A stretch of DNA of 56,740 nt from Bacteroidia bacterium (lineage in GTDB: Bacteria > Bacteroidota > Bacteroidia > B-17B0 > Aurantibacillaceae): the NCBI GenBank assembly GCA_022841465.1, contig JALHRL010000023.1, positions 14,366-71,105 of the forward strand. Reading direction: 5' to 3'. The position numbers and the translations under genes are program-made. The notes under the pieces were generated by a model. That model saw nothing but the letters and a program-made list of their open reading frames with translations. It was not told where the DNA came from and searched no databases. Position 1 is the stretch's first letter. Every line of letters starts with the position of its first letter. Shown here piece after piece: positions 8,573 to 18,188 of this stretch.

Positions 8573-10903
8573 TTACTTATTTATAATCACCTTCTTCACG
8601 GTTTTTTCAAAGCCGTTAGAAACTTCAATAAAGTACACACCACTGGAGTGATTGCTTAAATTAAATTCGTAATACTTATTGGTTACATTGTTTTCTTTGT
8701 TTTCACCAATTTGTTGTCCCATGTAATTAAATATTTTAAAGGTTAAATCTTGTTCCTTGGTAAAACTGGTTATAATGTTAAATACACCATTGTTAGGGTT
8801 AGGAACCAGGTTAACGTTATTAGATAAACTGTTAGGGTATTCTGCTACACCAACAGGCGGCTTACAGGTAATAATTGGATAAATGGCCAACTGAACATTT
8901 TGTTTATGGTAATCTTTTAATTTAAGCCAGTTGTTTGCAGAGTTTCTTACAAAAACAATACTGTCTTTTAAAGGAGCATTAAAAATGGAGTTAGAGTAAA
9001 TTTGTGTATAATCGCCCGGGCTGGTCCAAGGTACTTCTATACCCATATGAAAACCTGTTGTTTGTGTTGTAATAGCGTAAGGAGGATCGAACGAAAATTT
9101 GTAAGCGTAAACATCTAATCCTGCAAAGGTATAGGTAGATGAACCTGCCCAATTTACAATATTAGTTGGTGAACCAATGGTAGACCAAGTAGCAACAGTT
9201 GTGGCTGTAACATTGGCTAATTGTGCCGGAACCTGTTTAAGTAAAGACGCAGGGCCGGATATTACATTTCCGCTCCATACATTTAAGTAAATATTAGTTC
9301 CGGGGTTGTTTGCTATGGTACCTGCTCGGTTAAACAACACAATAGCGCTGCTTAATTGTGGGTTAGATGTGTTACTGTAAGTTGCGGCAGAATAAAACTG
9401 TGCAAACTCTTTATCATTGTAACAATTGGTACCGGTTAAAAAGCCCGGGTTAGCAACATTACATCCTAACACAACCGTACTAGGAGGCGCGCTGTATACC
9501 GTTAAAGTATCGTTTGGTCCTGTTTTTTCTAAAGTATCTAAGCAATTTGGCTCTTTAGGACATAAAGTAGTTGTAAATACAATTGAATGCGTAGTAAATG
9601 CTGTTGGCGAGTTAGATGCAATTAATTCTAAAGTATAAGTACCTTGATTCGTTAAGTTAAAAGAAGGCATTGCCGAATTGTAACCAAAGTTTACGGTTGC
9701 TGTATTTGGCGTTAATACCCAAGTATAAGATGGAGCAGGGTTTCCGGTAGAATAATTAATTGGGGTAAAAGGTTGACCGAAACATGGCGCCGGTGCAGCA
9801 AATGAAAATTGTGCTAAAGCCATTGCACCTGCAGGAATAACAGTAGTTGTACACAATGCATGTGTTCCTAAGCTATAGCGGTATGCACACTGACTCATTG
9901 CTGTTTGCATTCTTATTGCTTGATCGTTTGTGAACATATAACGGCAAGCATCGTAAGTATAATCCATAATATTCATGGTCATTTCTCCACCGGGGCTAGA
10001 GCCTGCGTGACAAGAATTTACTTTATACGGATATGCACCCGGGCAAGCAAAATTTGGTCCGGTTGCAGGAGGAGTATCTGCACAATAATCTGTTCCGCAA
10101 TTGGCATCGCCCCAAATATTTTTTACACCTAACCAATGGGCAATTTCGCGGCATAAGGTTTTACCTTCATTATAATTTGGTTCAGTTCCTAAATCCGCAG
10201 GGCTTCCAATAGTATTGGTAACACACCATACACCATCATTAGAAAAAGTTCCTACAGCACCCATGCCTTGTAAAGCCGCGCCTGCAGGGTAGGTTGCACT
10301 TCCTAAAATAGAAACGCTAGAACTTCTGGTGCTAATCCAAATATTTAAATATTTTGTAGGATCCCAAATAGTAGCAGGTTTAACGGTGTTTTCAATAAAC
10401 GCCATTAAAGCAGCATCGCTAGTCATTGTATTGGTGTTTGCAGTAAATAAGGCCCCGGCATCCACTCTATTAATTCCGGCTTCTCCTATTGGAAGATTAG
10501 TTGGGTCGTTTAAAGCTAAACAAAAAGTTATTCCTGTATTAGCAACGTAATTTGCGTATTGGCCAATAGTTGGAGTAGGTGCTGAAGTTCCGCCATAAAC
10601 CTGATTTAGCAAATTAACCTGCGAAGCAATTTTTGTAGCTGCAATATTAGGAGCTGTTCCTATAGCTTCACCGTTGTGTATGATGTGAAAAATTACCGGA
10701 ATTGTAACCTGAGCGTAATTTGTTTTACCTAACAAACGAGTTTCCTTGTATTTTTCTACTTCTTTGTTAAACCATTCGTCCCATTTTTGAGGAGCCGCCG
10801 GTGTGCCTGAAAGCGATTTATATTTACCGCCATTAGACTGAGAAAATAAACCATTTGAAGAAATCAAAAAAGCTGCAATTAGCACATAGATATGTTTTGT
10901 CAT
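8573..10903 (-). CDS. Secreted M43 (cytophagalysin-like) metalloprotease homologue with degenerate zinc site, T9SS cargo
   Basis: The 776-residue protein has a signal peptide ending near LFSQ, an N-terminal domain with VTIPVIFHIIHNG, an M43 domain, a PKD-like region (about 360-450), a long beta-rich region and a type A T9SS sorting domain (LVPNPNNGVF to KKVIINK). The surroundings of the M43 active site are preserved, including the Met-turn (MNIMDYTYDAC) and paired cysteines. However, the zinc motif HExxHxxGxxH reads R252-E-I-A-H256-W-L-G-V-K-N262, so two of three histidine ligands are replaced. The fold is M43, but ordinary proteolysis looks unlikely. It could be an adhesin or binding protein. 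A terminator lies just downstream. Confidence 0.88.
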   Translation of the reverse strand: MTKHIYVLIAAFLISSNGLFSQSNGGKYKSLSGTPAAPQKWDEWFNKEVEKYKETRLLGKTNYAQVTIPVIFHIIHNGEAIGTAPNIAATKIASQVNLLNQVYGGTSAPTPTIGQYANYVANTGITFCLALNDPTNLPIGEAGINRVDAGALFTANTNTMTSDAALMAFIENTVKPATIWDPTKYLNIWISTRSSSVSILGSATYPAGAALQGMGAVGTFSNDGVWCVTNTIGSPADLGTEPNYNEGKTLCREIAHWLGVKNIWGDANCGTDYCADTPPATGPNFACPGAYPYKVNSCHAGSSPGGEMTMNIMDYTYDACRYMFTNDQAIRMQTAMSQCAYRYSLGTHALCTTTVIPAGAMALAQFSFAAPAPCFGQPFTPINYSTGNPAPSYTWVLTPNTATVNFGYNSAMPSFNLTNQGTYTLELIASNSPTAFTTHSIVFTTTLCPKEPNCLDTLEKTGPNDTLTVYSAPPSTVVLGCNVANPGFLTGTNCYNDKEFAQFYSAATYSNTSNPQLSSAIVLFNRAGTIANNPGTNIYLNVWSGNVISGPASLLKQVPAQLANVTATTVATWSTIGSPTNIVNWAGSSTYTFAGLDVYAYKFSFDPPYAITTQTTGFHMGIEVPWTSPGDYTQIYSNSIFNAPLKDSIVFVRNSANNWLKLKDYHKQNVQLAIYPIITCKPPVGVAEYPNSLSNNVNLVPNPNNGVFNIITSFTKEQDLTFKIFNYMGQQIGENKENNVTNKYYEFNLSNHSSGVYFIEVSNGFEKTVKKVIINK

Positions 10904-11012
10904 AACTGAAATTTAATCCTTAAATGTAGTTAAAAAAAAGCAAAACCTATGTTTGACCGATTAAAATAATGAACAGAGTTTTTAAAAGCGTAATGCTATT
11001 GAGGGAAAGGTC

Positions 11013-11726
11013 TTAAAGACTAAGCATATCCTTTAATTTAACAGCCTGTCTCCTTGAAATTTCAACCTCTTTACCATCTTTTAGTTTCACCATTAAACCA
11101 CCATTAAACCAGGTTTCAACACCGGCAATCCAGTTTAAATTAATAATATGTTTACGGCTCGCTCTAAAAAATTGTCTTTCGTTTAGTCTAGCTTCCAGGT
11201 TATTTAAACTTCTTAAAATAAGTGGTTTAAACGTTTCAAAATAAATGCGCACATAATTTCCCTCAGATTCAAATAAACGCACATCGGCTAATTTTACAAA
11301 CCAACATTTTTCTCCGTCTTTTACAAAAATTAATTCATTTTCATCTAGTGGGCCTGTGTTTTCCGATTTAGAGGAAATATCTTTTATGGTTAGTTTTTTT
11401 ATGGTTTCGGCAAGGCGCTGGGGTTGTACGGGTTTAAGCAAATAATCAAAAGCATTTAATTCAAAAGCTTTAATGGCATGCTCGTCGTATGCAGTTACAA
11501 ATACAACATCGGGTATTGCCGAAATTTCTTCTACCAATTCTAAACCACTTTTTCCGGGCATGTTAATGTCTAAAAAAATTACATCCGGTTTTAAACTGTC
11601 AATTTTTTCTTTTGCCTCCATGGCATTTGCGCATTCTGCAATTACCTCAATTTCTTTATGCGCTTCTAAAAGTTTTTTTAGCTCTGTTCTGGCTAATCTT
11701 TCGTCGTCTATAATTATTGCTTTCAT
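11013..11726 (-). CDS. LytTR family DNA-binding response regulator
   Basis: This 237-residue protein has a receiver domain at 1-120 with acidic pocket residues Asp7 and Asp8, phosphoacceptor Asp53 (FLDINMPG) and the conserved Lys in DYLLKPV. A LytTR DNA-binding domain follows at about 135-235 (FESEGNYVRIYF, FFRASRKHIINLNWI). It starts 16 bases after the LytS-type kinase gene stops, so the two form a two-component system. Targets are unknown. The M43-like gene lies immediately downstream on the same strand, but there is no evidence that it is regulated by this pair. Confidence 0.93.
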   Translation of the reverse strand: MKAIIIDDERLARTELKKLLEAHKEIEVIAECANAMEAKEKIDSLKPDVIFLDINMPGKSGLELVEEISAIPDVVFVTAYDEHAIKAFELNAFDYLLKPVQPQRLAETIKKLTIKDISSKSENTGPLDENELIFVKDGEKCWFVKLADVRLFESEGNYVRIYFETFKPLILRSLNNLEARLNERQFFRASRKHIINLNWIAGVETWFNGGLMVKLKDGKEVEISRRQAVKLKDMLSL

Positions 11727-11742
11727 ATGTATCTGTATAATT

Positions 11743-12777
11743 TTATTTATTTAAGGGGATGTTTATTTCGGTAACTACCATGTTGTTTTCTTTGTCTTCG
11801 TAAATATTAATTTTAGCTTGTTTACCGTACATTAACTGCAAACGCTGAAGTGAATTTTGAAAACCCAATCCGGTAGCTGATTTTTCTGTATTTAGTTTTC
11901 CGCTATTTTTAACTGTAATTTTTAGAAAATTATCTATTATAAAAGTGTTCACGTTTATTTGCCCACCTTTAGTTAATTTTGAAATACCGTGTTTAATGGC
12001 ATTTTCAACTTGGCCTTGAATAATTAATGGCGGTAAAAATAAATTTTTGGTATTCTCTTCAATTTTTAAATTAAAGTTTAACCTTTCTTCGTATCTTATT
12101 TTTTCAAGATCTAAATAATCAAGCACTAAACTAACTTCCTCGGCAAGGGTAATTTCTTTACTCTTGTTCATTAATAAACTATTTCGTAAAATGTTGGATA
12201 ATTGTGTTACTGCCAATTTTGCTTTGTTCGGATCTTCATCAATTAAAGCTCTTATGCTGTTCATGCTGTTAAACATAAAGTGAGGATTTAATTGCGCTTT
12301 TAAACTATTTAATTCACTTTCTTTACCCGCAGCTTCTAATCGTAAATTATTTATTTCTGCTTTTTTATAATTAGTGAAATAATGGTAACCGAAGTAAATA
12401 ATATTCCAAACAAAAAACACCACTGAAAAGTTTATAATACTAGAAATGGCAGATAGGAAATTAAATTCTTGCTCATTAAAATGAAAGAGAGATGAAAAAA
12501 CAGCAAGTAAAATGTAAAGTAGGGTTCCTAAAACAGAACTACTTATTATAATAAAAATTATTTGCGTTACCAGTTTAAAATGTTCGGCTTTAATTTTCTT
12601 TATGAGAAAACGGAATGAATGTGTTAGTCCAATTCCAAAAGGAATGATAATAAAGTACAGAAGATAATCGTTAAAGGATGCTTTTGATGAAAGTTCAAAA
12701 AATATCAAATTAATCAGTACGTAAAAAAGCCATCCTGTTAATTGCGCAATCCAATATGTTTTATGCTTGGCTGTCAA
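11743..12777 (-). CDS. LytS-type sensor histidine kinase
   Basis: The 344-residue protein has four hydrophobic segments (about 10-30, 36-55, 70-95, 110-130), a short coiled linker and a His_kinase domain with phosphoacceptor His166 in LNPHFMFNSMNS, followed by a HATPase_c domain with the N-box ENAIKHGI and G-box TGLGFQNS. This is the usual Bacteroidota partner of LytTR regulators, and the regulator gene follows after 16 bases. No periplasmic sensor domain is visible. The only suitable start is a TTG at 12777, since there is no ATG before the first membrane segment. Confidence 0.9.
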   Translation of the reverse strand: MTAKHKTYWIAQLTGWLFYVLINLIFFELSSKASFNDYLLYFIIIPFGIGLTHSFRFLIKKIKAEHFKLVTQIIFIIISSSVLGTLLYILLAVFSSLFHFNEQEFNFLSAISSIINFSVVFFVWNIIYFGYHYFTNYKKAEINNLRLEAAGKESELNSLKAQLNPHFMFNSMNSIRALIDEDPNKAKLAVTQLSNILRNSLLMNKSKEITLAEEVSLVLDYLDLEKIRYEERLNFNLKIEENTKNLFLPPLIIQGQVENAIKHGISKLTKGGQINVNTFIIDNFLKITVKNSGKLNTEKSATGLGFQNSLQRLQLMYGKQAKINIYEDKENNMVVTEINIPLNK

Positions 12778-12863
12778 AACTCTTTCGAATATAACAACTA
12801 AAAATCATGAAATTTAATTAATTGTACGAAAGGCGAATTATAAGTACAAAGCCCCTAATACGT

Positions 12864-13517
12864 TTAAGGAATGTTCATGTACTTGTGCGTTTGAAGGGAA
12901 ATACGCCATTTGGTATTGTTTTTTACATAATCAATAATTACAGGAAGTAATTCATCTATTTTGCTCCACTCGGGCTGTAAAAACAAATGCTTGTTATTTT
13001 GCAATTTATTAGCCTGTTCTTCGGCCCAAATAAAATCGTGTTTGTTGTATATAATCACTTTTAATTCGTCTGCAATTTTATAACTTTCCGGTAAAGGCGG
13101 CATTGTTTTTTTTGGGGATAAACATACCCAGTCCCATTTTCCTGAAAAAGGATATGCGCCGGATGTTTCAATAAATGTTTTAATGTGGTGGTGTTTTAAC
13201 TGATTTGTTAAGTATTCCAAATTATATATTAAAGGCTCTCCACCGGTAATAACAACGGCATTTGTTTTGCTGTTTAATGTATTATTTACAACGGCATCTG
13301 TTAATGTTAAGGGATGTAGATTGGCGTTCCAACTTTCTTTAACATCGCACCAATGGCAACCAACATCGCAACCGCCAATTCTTATAAAGTACGAAGCCAT
13401 GCCGGTATTATATCCTTCTCCTTGAATAGTGTAAAATTCTTCCATTACAGGAAGTATTTTACCTTCTTTTACAAGTTTTTCATCGGCTTCGGTTAAACTA
13501 TGTAGTTTGTATTCCAA
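12864..13517 (-). CDS. queE: 7-carboxy-7-deazaguanine synthase QueE
   Basis: QueE is a radical SAM enzyme that forms the deazaguanine core in queuosine synthesis. This 217-residue protein has the substrate-binding stretch EEFYTIQGEGYNTGMASYFIR, the cluster motif CxxxCxxC (Cys50, Cys54, Cys57) and the GGEPL SAM motif. Length matches the short radical SAM family. Translation appears to start at a TTG (13517); the next ATG is at residue 25, too close to the conserved region. Other queuosine genes are not in the window. Confidence 0.93.
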   Translation of the reverse strand: MEYKLHSLTEADEKLVKEGKILPVMEEFYTIQGEGYNTGMASYFIRIGGCDVGCHWCDVKESWNANLHPLTLTDAVVNNTLNSKTNAVVITGGEPLIYNLEYLTNQLKHHHIKTFIETSGAYPFSGKWDWVCLSPKKTMPPLPESYKIADELKVIIYNKHDFIWAEEQANKLQNNKHLFLQPEWSKIDELLPVIIDYVKNNTKWRISLQTHKYMNIP

Positions 13518-13581
13518 TAGAACACAAAGGTAAGCTTTTAAAATATCTTAGCGATATTATTCGTAAATTTACGCCTCACTT

Positions 13582-14724
13582 ATGATGAATATTGGTATAG
13601 TTTGTTACCCAACTTATGGTGGTAGCGGTGTTGTTGCAACCGAGTTAGGAATTGCCTTGGCTAAAAAAGGACACAAGGTGCATTTTATTAGTTATTCGCA
13701 ACCATTTCGGTTAAATCAATTTAATGAAAATTTGTTTTACCACGAGGTTAATGTAAACGATTATCCTTTATTCGAATATCAACCATATGAAAGTGTGTTG
13801 GCTAGTAAAATTGTTGATGTTGCCATTTATGAAAGGCTAGATATTTTGCATGTGCATTACGCTATTCCGCATGCATCGGTCGCATACATGGCTCAGCAAA
13901 TTTTAAAATCAAAAAAAATTTATTTACCTTATATAACCACCTTGCATGGTACGGATATTACTTTGGTTGGGCGTGACCCCTCTTTTGAACCTGTAATTCG
14001 TTTTTCATTAAATGAAAGCAATGCCATAACTTCTGTTTCTGAAAGTTTAATGAAGGAAACATTACAAACTTTTAAAATTGACAATAAAATTGAGGTAATA
14101 CCTAATTTTATTAATATAGAAGATTACATGAAGCCTCATTCGCCTTGTTCTAAAAAACATTATGCGCCTAATGGAGAGAAAATTTTAATTCATGTTAGTA
14201 ATTTTAGAAAAGTAAAAAGAGTAGAGGATGTTGTTGCTGTTTTTAACGCAACACGTGAAAAAGTAAATTGTAAACTCTTATTAATTGGAGATGGACCTGA
14301 AAGACCTCATATAGAAAAGTTGTGCAGGGAAAGTCAATATCATGCTGATGTAATTAGCATGGGAAGAATTCCGAACCCTATGGATATTTTGTGTTTAGGT
14401 GATTTGTTTTTACTTCCGAGTGAAACAGAGAGCTTTGGTTTGGCAGCACTAGAAGCAATGGCCATGAAAATGCCTGTTATTAGTACTAATGCCGGAGGTT
14501 TACCAGAGGTAAATATTAACGGCGTTACCGGTTTTACAAGTAATGTTGGTGATGTTAATGAAATGTCGGAAAATGCCATTAAGCTTTTAAGTGATGAGTT
14601 ATTATTAAGTAAGTTTAAAACAAATGCTTTTGAACAAGCTAAAAAGTTTGATGTAAATATTGTGTTGCCGGCTTATGAAAAACTGTATAAAAAGGTGATA
14701 GAAAAACAGAAAATTGTTTTTTAA
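13582..14724 (+). CDS. bshA: N-acetyl-alpha-D-glucosaminyl L-malate synthase BshA
   Basis: BshA is a GT4 glycosyltransferase that joins GlcNAc to L-malate in the first step of bacillithiol synthesis. The 380-residue sequence begins IGIVCYPTYGGSGVVATELG, has the family stretches HVHYAIPHA and TLHGTDITLVG, and the C-terminal nucleotide-sugar site ETESFGLAALEAMA. BshA is common in Bacteroidota. Two adjacent ATG codons could start it (13582, 13585). It converges on the PBP4-like gene with 6 bases between stop codons and no terminator. bshB and bshC are not in the window. Confidence 0.95.
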   Translation: MMNIGIVCYPTYGGSGVVATELGIALAKKGHKVHFISYSQPFRLNQFNENLFYHEVNVNDYPLFEYQPYESVLASKIVDVAIYERLDILHVHYAIPHASVAYMAQQILKSKKIYLPYITTLHGTDITLVGRDPSFEPVIRFSLNESNAITSVSESLMKETLQTFKIDNKIEVIPNFINIEDYMKPHSPCSKKHYAPNGEKILIHVSNFRKVKRVEDVVAVFNATREKVNCKLLLIGDGPERPHIEKLCRESQYHADVISMGRIPNPMDILCLGDLFLLPSETESFGLAALEAMAMKMPVISTNAGGLPEVNINGVTGFTSNVGDVNEMSENAIKLLSDELLLSKFKTNAFEQAKKFDVNIVLPAYEKLYKKVIEKQKIVF

Positions 14725-14730
14725 ATAAAT

Positions 14731-16149
14731 TTATAAATCACCTAAGGATATCAGCAACTTTTCTATTTTTGTTTTTGCCTGATTTGCACTGCAATTGTAA
14801 TTATTAAATAACACAGAAAATGCAATTTCTTTTCCGGCGCTTGTGGTAAGATAGCCACAGTAGCCTCGGGCTCTGTTGATGTATCCGGTTTTGGCTCTCA
14901 TTTTATCTTCAATATAAGTTCCTTTACCTAAACTTCTCATGCTTCCATTTTTTCCAGCAATGGGTAATGATGCGTAAAAAGTTTTATAGATAGCTTCTTC
15001 TTTATAAATTTTTGCCAATAATTGTGCCTGTAAATTTGTAGTTACATTATTGGCTCTTGATAAACCGCTTCCATCAGTAATGTATAATTCTGTTGTGGCT
15101 ATTCCTTTTGAGCCAATGTATTTTTTAATGGCTTCACAGCCGTTGTAAGAACTGCCATTTCCAAGCGTTCTTAAAATGGTTTCTGCAAATAAATTATTAC
15201 TTAAAATATTTGTAGCAGTAACTATTTTATCCATACCGGGTGAGTAGTGGGTGTAAATAACAATAGGTTTAGAAGTAGAATCGTTTTTGTTATAATTACT
15301 AGTGTAAGCATTTTTGTTGCAAGTAATATTATTTTTAATTAACGCCTGGTAGAGTTCTTCGGCGCATAGTTCTGCGGGGTCGGGATAAACAGATTCCACC
15401 TCAAACTCATCTTTTTTTGGAGGAATTTTACCGGAAATTGTTTTATCGTAACCAAAAGGATCTCCATAAACATAAGCTTCATCTTCTGAGCCATTTGCAA
15501 TTACCTTGTTGTTGAATTTAAATTTTGAAAATACATTTTCCGGAATGGTTTTTAAAATGGTTGTTTTTTCGCCACTTAAAGTACTTTTAAAAACTATTTT
15601 AAATTTATTGTCTTTATAACTTAAGCCGCAGGGTGCAGCACCAAAGTAGTTGCTGATATCAGACCAAATCCAATTATTTGGAATTACTCTTTCCCATTTA
15701 GAGGCATCACCAATTATTTTTCCTTTTATTTCTTTTATTCCAAAATCTTTTACATGCTTTGCCCATTTGTTTACGAGTGTATCTTTTTTATAAAACACTT
15801 CAGATTGAAGGGTAGGGTCGCCGCTACCAATAATAATTAAATCGCCGTTTAGTACACCTGTTTCTTTATTAAAGGTGCCTGTGTATGCAATTTTTGTTGC
15901 GTATTTGTAATTATTACCTAAAACCGATAATCCTGTAGCGGTAGTTAAAACTTTAAGTGTACTTGCAGGTACAACAAATGTTTGCGAATTATGTTCGGCA
16001 ATTACACTTTGTGTAACAACATCATAAACACAAAAAGAAGTAATAGCCCCTTTTAAATCTTTATCATTTTTCCAGATTTCGGCAAACTGATTCATTTGAG
16101 CAATGAAACAATTGCTTATAAAAAAAAAGAAGAAAAATATTTTATTCAT
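14731..16149 (-). CDS. dacB: D-alanyl-D-alanine carboxypeptidase/endopeptidase (PBP4/DacB, peptidase S13)
   Basis: The protein (472 residues from the ATG at 16149) has a signal peptide of six consecutive phenylalanines ending near FIAQ and the S13 penicillin-binding motifs: SxxK at 63-66 (PASTLK), SxN (LSNNLFAE) and KTG (RAKTGYINRA). PBP4-type enzymes trim or cleave peptidoglycan cross-links in the periplasm. The ATG overlaps the stop of the M13 gene as TAATG, implying coupled translation; a TTG six bases upstream is less likely. An A9 run at 16120-16128 lies within the signal peptide codons. Confidence 0.93.
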   Translation of the reverse strand: MNKIFFFFFFISNCFIAQMNQFAEIWKNDKDLKGAITSFCVYDVVTQSVIAEHNSQTFVVPASTLKVLTTATGLSVLGNNYKYATKIAYTGTFNKETGVLNGDLIIIGSGDPTLQSEVFYKKDTLVNKWAKHVKDFGIKEIKGKIIGDASKWERVIPNNWIWSDISNYFGAAPCGLSYKDNKFKIVFKSTLSGEKTTILKTIPENVFSKFKFNNKVIANGSEDEAYVYGDPFGYDKTISGKIPPKKDEFEVESVYPDPAELCAEELYQALIKNNITCNKNAYTSNYNKNDSTSKPIVIYTHYSPGMDKIVTATNILSNNLFAETILRTLGNGSSYNGCEAIKKYIGSKGIATTELYITDGSGLSRANNVTTNLQAQLLAKIYKEEAIYKTFYASLPIAGKNGSMRSLGKGTYIEDKMRAKTGYINRARGYCGYLTTSAGKEIAFSVLFNNYNCSANQAKTKIEKLLISLGDL

Positions 16150-18155
16150 TACCAAATTTCAACTCTTTTTTCAGGAGCAATGTAATGTTTGTTTCCTTCT
16201 TTCACATCAAAGGCTTCGTAAAATTCTTTCATATTGGTAAGTGGTGCCCATGCTCTAAAGTAACCGGGGCTATGAAAATCAACCGTTAATAATCTTTTTA
16301 ATTCTTCATCTCTGGTCATGCTTTTCCAACCTTGGCACCAAGCAATAAAAAAACGTTGTTCGCCGGTGTAACCATCAATTACTTTTGATTTTTCTCCATT
16401 TAAAGATTTTTTGTAAGCATAATAAGCCATGGTTAAACCACCTAAGTCTGCAATGTTTTCTCCTTGTGTCATTTCACCATTTACGCGCATTGAATCAATT
16501 GCAATGTAAGAATTAAATTGATCTACTATGCCTTGTTTTTTATTTACGAAGTTTTTCATATCCTGTTCGCTCCACCAATTTTTCATATTGCCATCTGCAT
16601 CAAATTGCGCGCCTTGGTCATCAAAGCCATGAGTAAGTTCATGCCCTATAATTGAACCCATTGTTCCATAGTTTGCAGCGTCTTCTGCTTCCGGGTCGTA
16701 AAAAGGAGGTTGCAAAATGGCCGCCGGAAAAGTTATTTCGTTTGTGGTTGGGTTGTAATAAGCATTAACGGTAACTGAAGTCATTTGCCATTTTCCACGA
16801 TCAACAGGTTTATTTAAATCATTTAAATTTTCTCTGATATTAAAGGTGTTTGCATTGCAAACGTTAAGCCAATAGGTACCCGGAGTAATTTTTAAAGAAG
16901 CGTAATTTTTCCATTTATCAGGATATCCAATTTTTCTGATTAATAAATCTAATTTTCTGTGTGCTTGTTTTTTTGTATTGGCATCCATCCAATTTCTACT
17001 ATCAATCCTTTCGCGATAAGAAGCAATTAAGTTATCTATTAATACATTTAGCTTGTCTTTTGATGATTGAGGGAAATATTTATTTACATATGCTTCTGAA
17101 ATTATATCACCAATAGATGCATTAACAACTCCGTGTACTTTTTGCCATCTTGCTTTTTGTGCTTTTGCTCCACTTAGTGTTTTTCCATAAAAGTTAAATT
17201 TTTCATTTACCATTTCGGAATGCAAATAGGGAGCAGCGTCGTTTAAAATTACCCACTTTGCATAGTGTTTTAAAGTCTGTAAATCAGTTTTTGTTATTAA
17301 ATCATTTAACGATTTAAAATATTGTGCGCTTACAATGATACTGGTATCGGGTTGTTTTAATTTAATTGCGTTAAAGTAATTTTCAAATTTAAGGTTAGGC
17401 GCAAGTTTTGATAGATCGTGCTTAGAAATAGGATTATATAATTTTTCTATATCCCGCATTTCAGGTGTAGTTTTTCCATTTTCTACTAACTTTTTTTCAA
17501 AATCATAAATTCCTTTTGCAACCGTTTCAGCCTTATCTTTCGGCATTCCGGTTAAAACAAAAACGTTGGTTATATATTCAAGGTATTTAGCAGCTATTTT
17601 TTCAAACTTTTGATTGAAGTAATAATCTTTATCAGGTAAGCCATATCCTGCCTGGTTTAAATATAACCTGTGAATTTTACTGTTTTTTAAATCAACTTCT
17701 ACACCCGCAGAATAAAACAAACGAACACCAATTAAATCGTATTTTGCTTTTAAACTTAGCATTTCATCAATTGTTTTTACTTTATCAATTTCTAACAATT
17801 GTGGCATAACCGGAATAAATTTTAATTTATCAGCCTTAATAGAATCCATTGCTACATTATAAAAATCGCGTAATTTTTGTGCGTTACTTCCTGCTTGAGC
17901 TGTTTTGTTAGCTGATGCAAGCATGTAAATGTTTTTTATGTTTTTTAAATTATTGTCGTTAATCTCATTAAAACTTCCGTAACGCGAATCGCTTTCAGGT
18001 AACTTAAAAGTTTTCATCCAATTACCATTACAATAATTGTAAAAATCATCTTGCGGTTTTACACTTTTGTCAATAGAGGAAGTTTGAATTCCAGATTTTT
18101 GCGCACAAATGTTTAATGTAAGTGAAAGTAAAAAAAATGTGAAGGTTGATTTCAT
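16149..18155 (-). CDS. M13 family (neprilysin/PepO-like) metallopeptidase
   Basis: This 668-residue zinc endopeptidase has a signal peptide ending near NICAQ, the long N-terminal Peptidase_M13_N domain beginning DDFYNYCNGNWM, and the catalytic domain with HELTH (GHELTHGFDDQG), the downstream Glu ligand in GENIADLGG, the substrate-binding VNAYYNPTTNEITFPA and the C-terminal SPGYFRAW. Family members degrade short peptides outside the cytoplasm. No lipobox or T9SS domain is present, so it is probably periplasmic. It is the first gene of a two-gene unit with dacB, with a one-base overlap. Confidence 0.94.
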   Translation of the reverse strand: MKSTFTFFLLSLTLNICAQKSGIQTSSIDKSVKPQDDFYNYCNGNWMKTFKLPESDSRYGSFNEINDNNLKNIKNIYMLASANKTAQAGSNAQKLRDFYNVAMDSIKADKLKFIPVMPQLLEIDKVKTIDEMLSLKAKYDLIGVRLFYSAGVEVDLKNSKIHRLYLNQAGYGLPDKDYYFNQKFEKIAAKYLEYITNVFVLTGMPKDKAETVAKGIYDFEKKLVENGKTTPEMRDIEKLYNPISKHDLSKLAPNLKFENYFNAIKLKQPDTSIIVSAQYFKSLNDLITKTDLQTLKHYAKWVILNDAAPYLHSEMVNEKFNFYGKTLSGAKAQKARWQKVHGVVNASIGDIISEAYVNKYFPQSSKDKLNVLIDNLIASYRERIDSRNWMDANTKKQAHRKLDLLIRKIGYPDKWKNYASLKITPGTYWLNVCNANTFNIRENLNDLNKPVDRGKWQMTSVTVNAYYNPTTNEITFPAAILQPPFYDPEAEDAANYGTMGSIIGHELTHGFDDQGAQFDADGNMKNWWSEQDMKNFVNKKQGIVDQFNSYIAIDSMRVNGEMTQGENIADLGGLTMAYYAYKKSLNGEKSKVIDGYTGEQRFFIAWCQGWKSMTRDEELKRLLTVDFHSPGYFRAWAPLTNMKEFYEAFDVKEGNKHYIAPEKRVEIW

Positions 18156-18188
18156 TATAATTGTTTTTTGATTTAATAATTTGAAATA

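Noticed and set aside
8573-12777. M43-like protein and LytS/LytT pair as a dedicated sensing-and-secretion system
   Set aside because: They are only neighbours on the same strand with a 109-base gap; nothing in the sequence shows control of one by the other.
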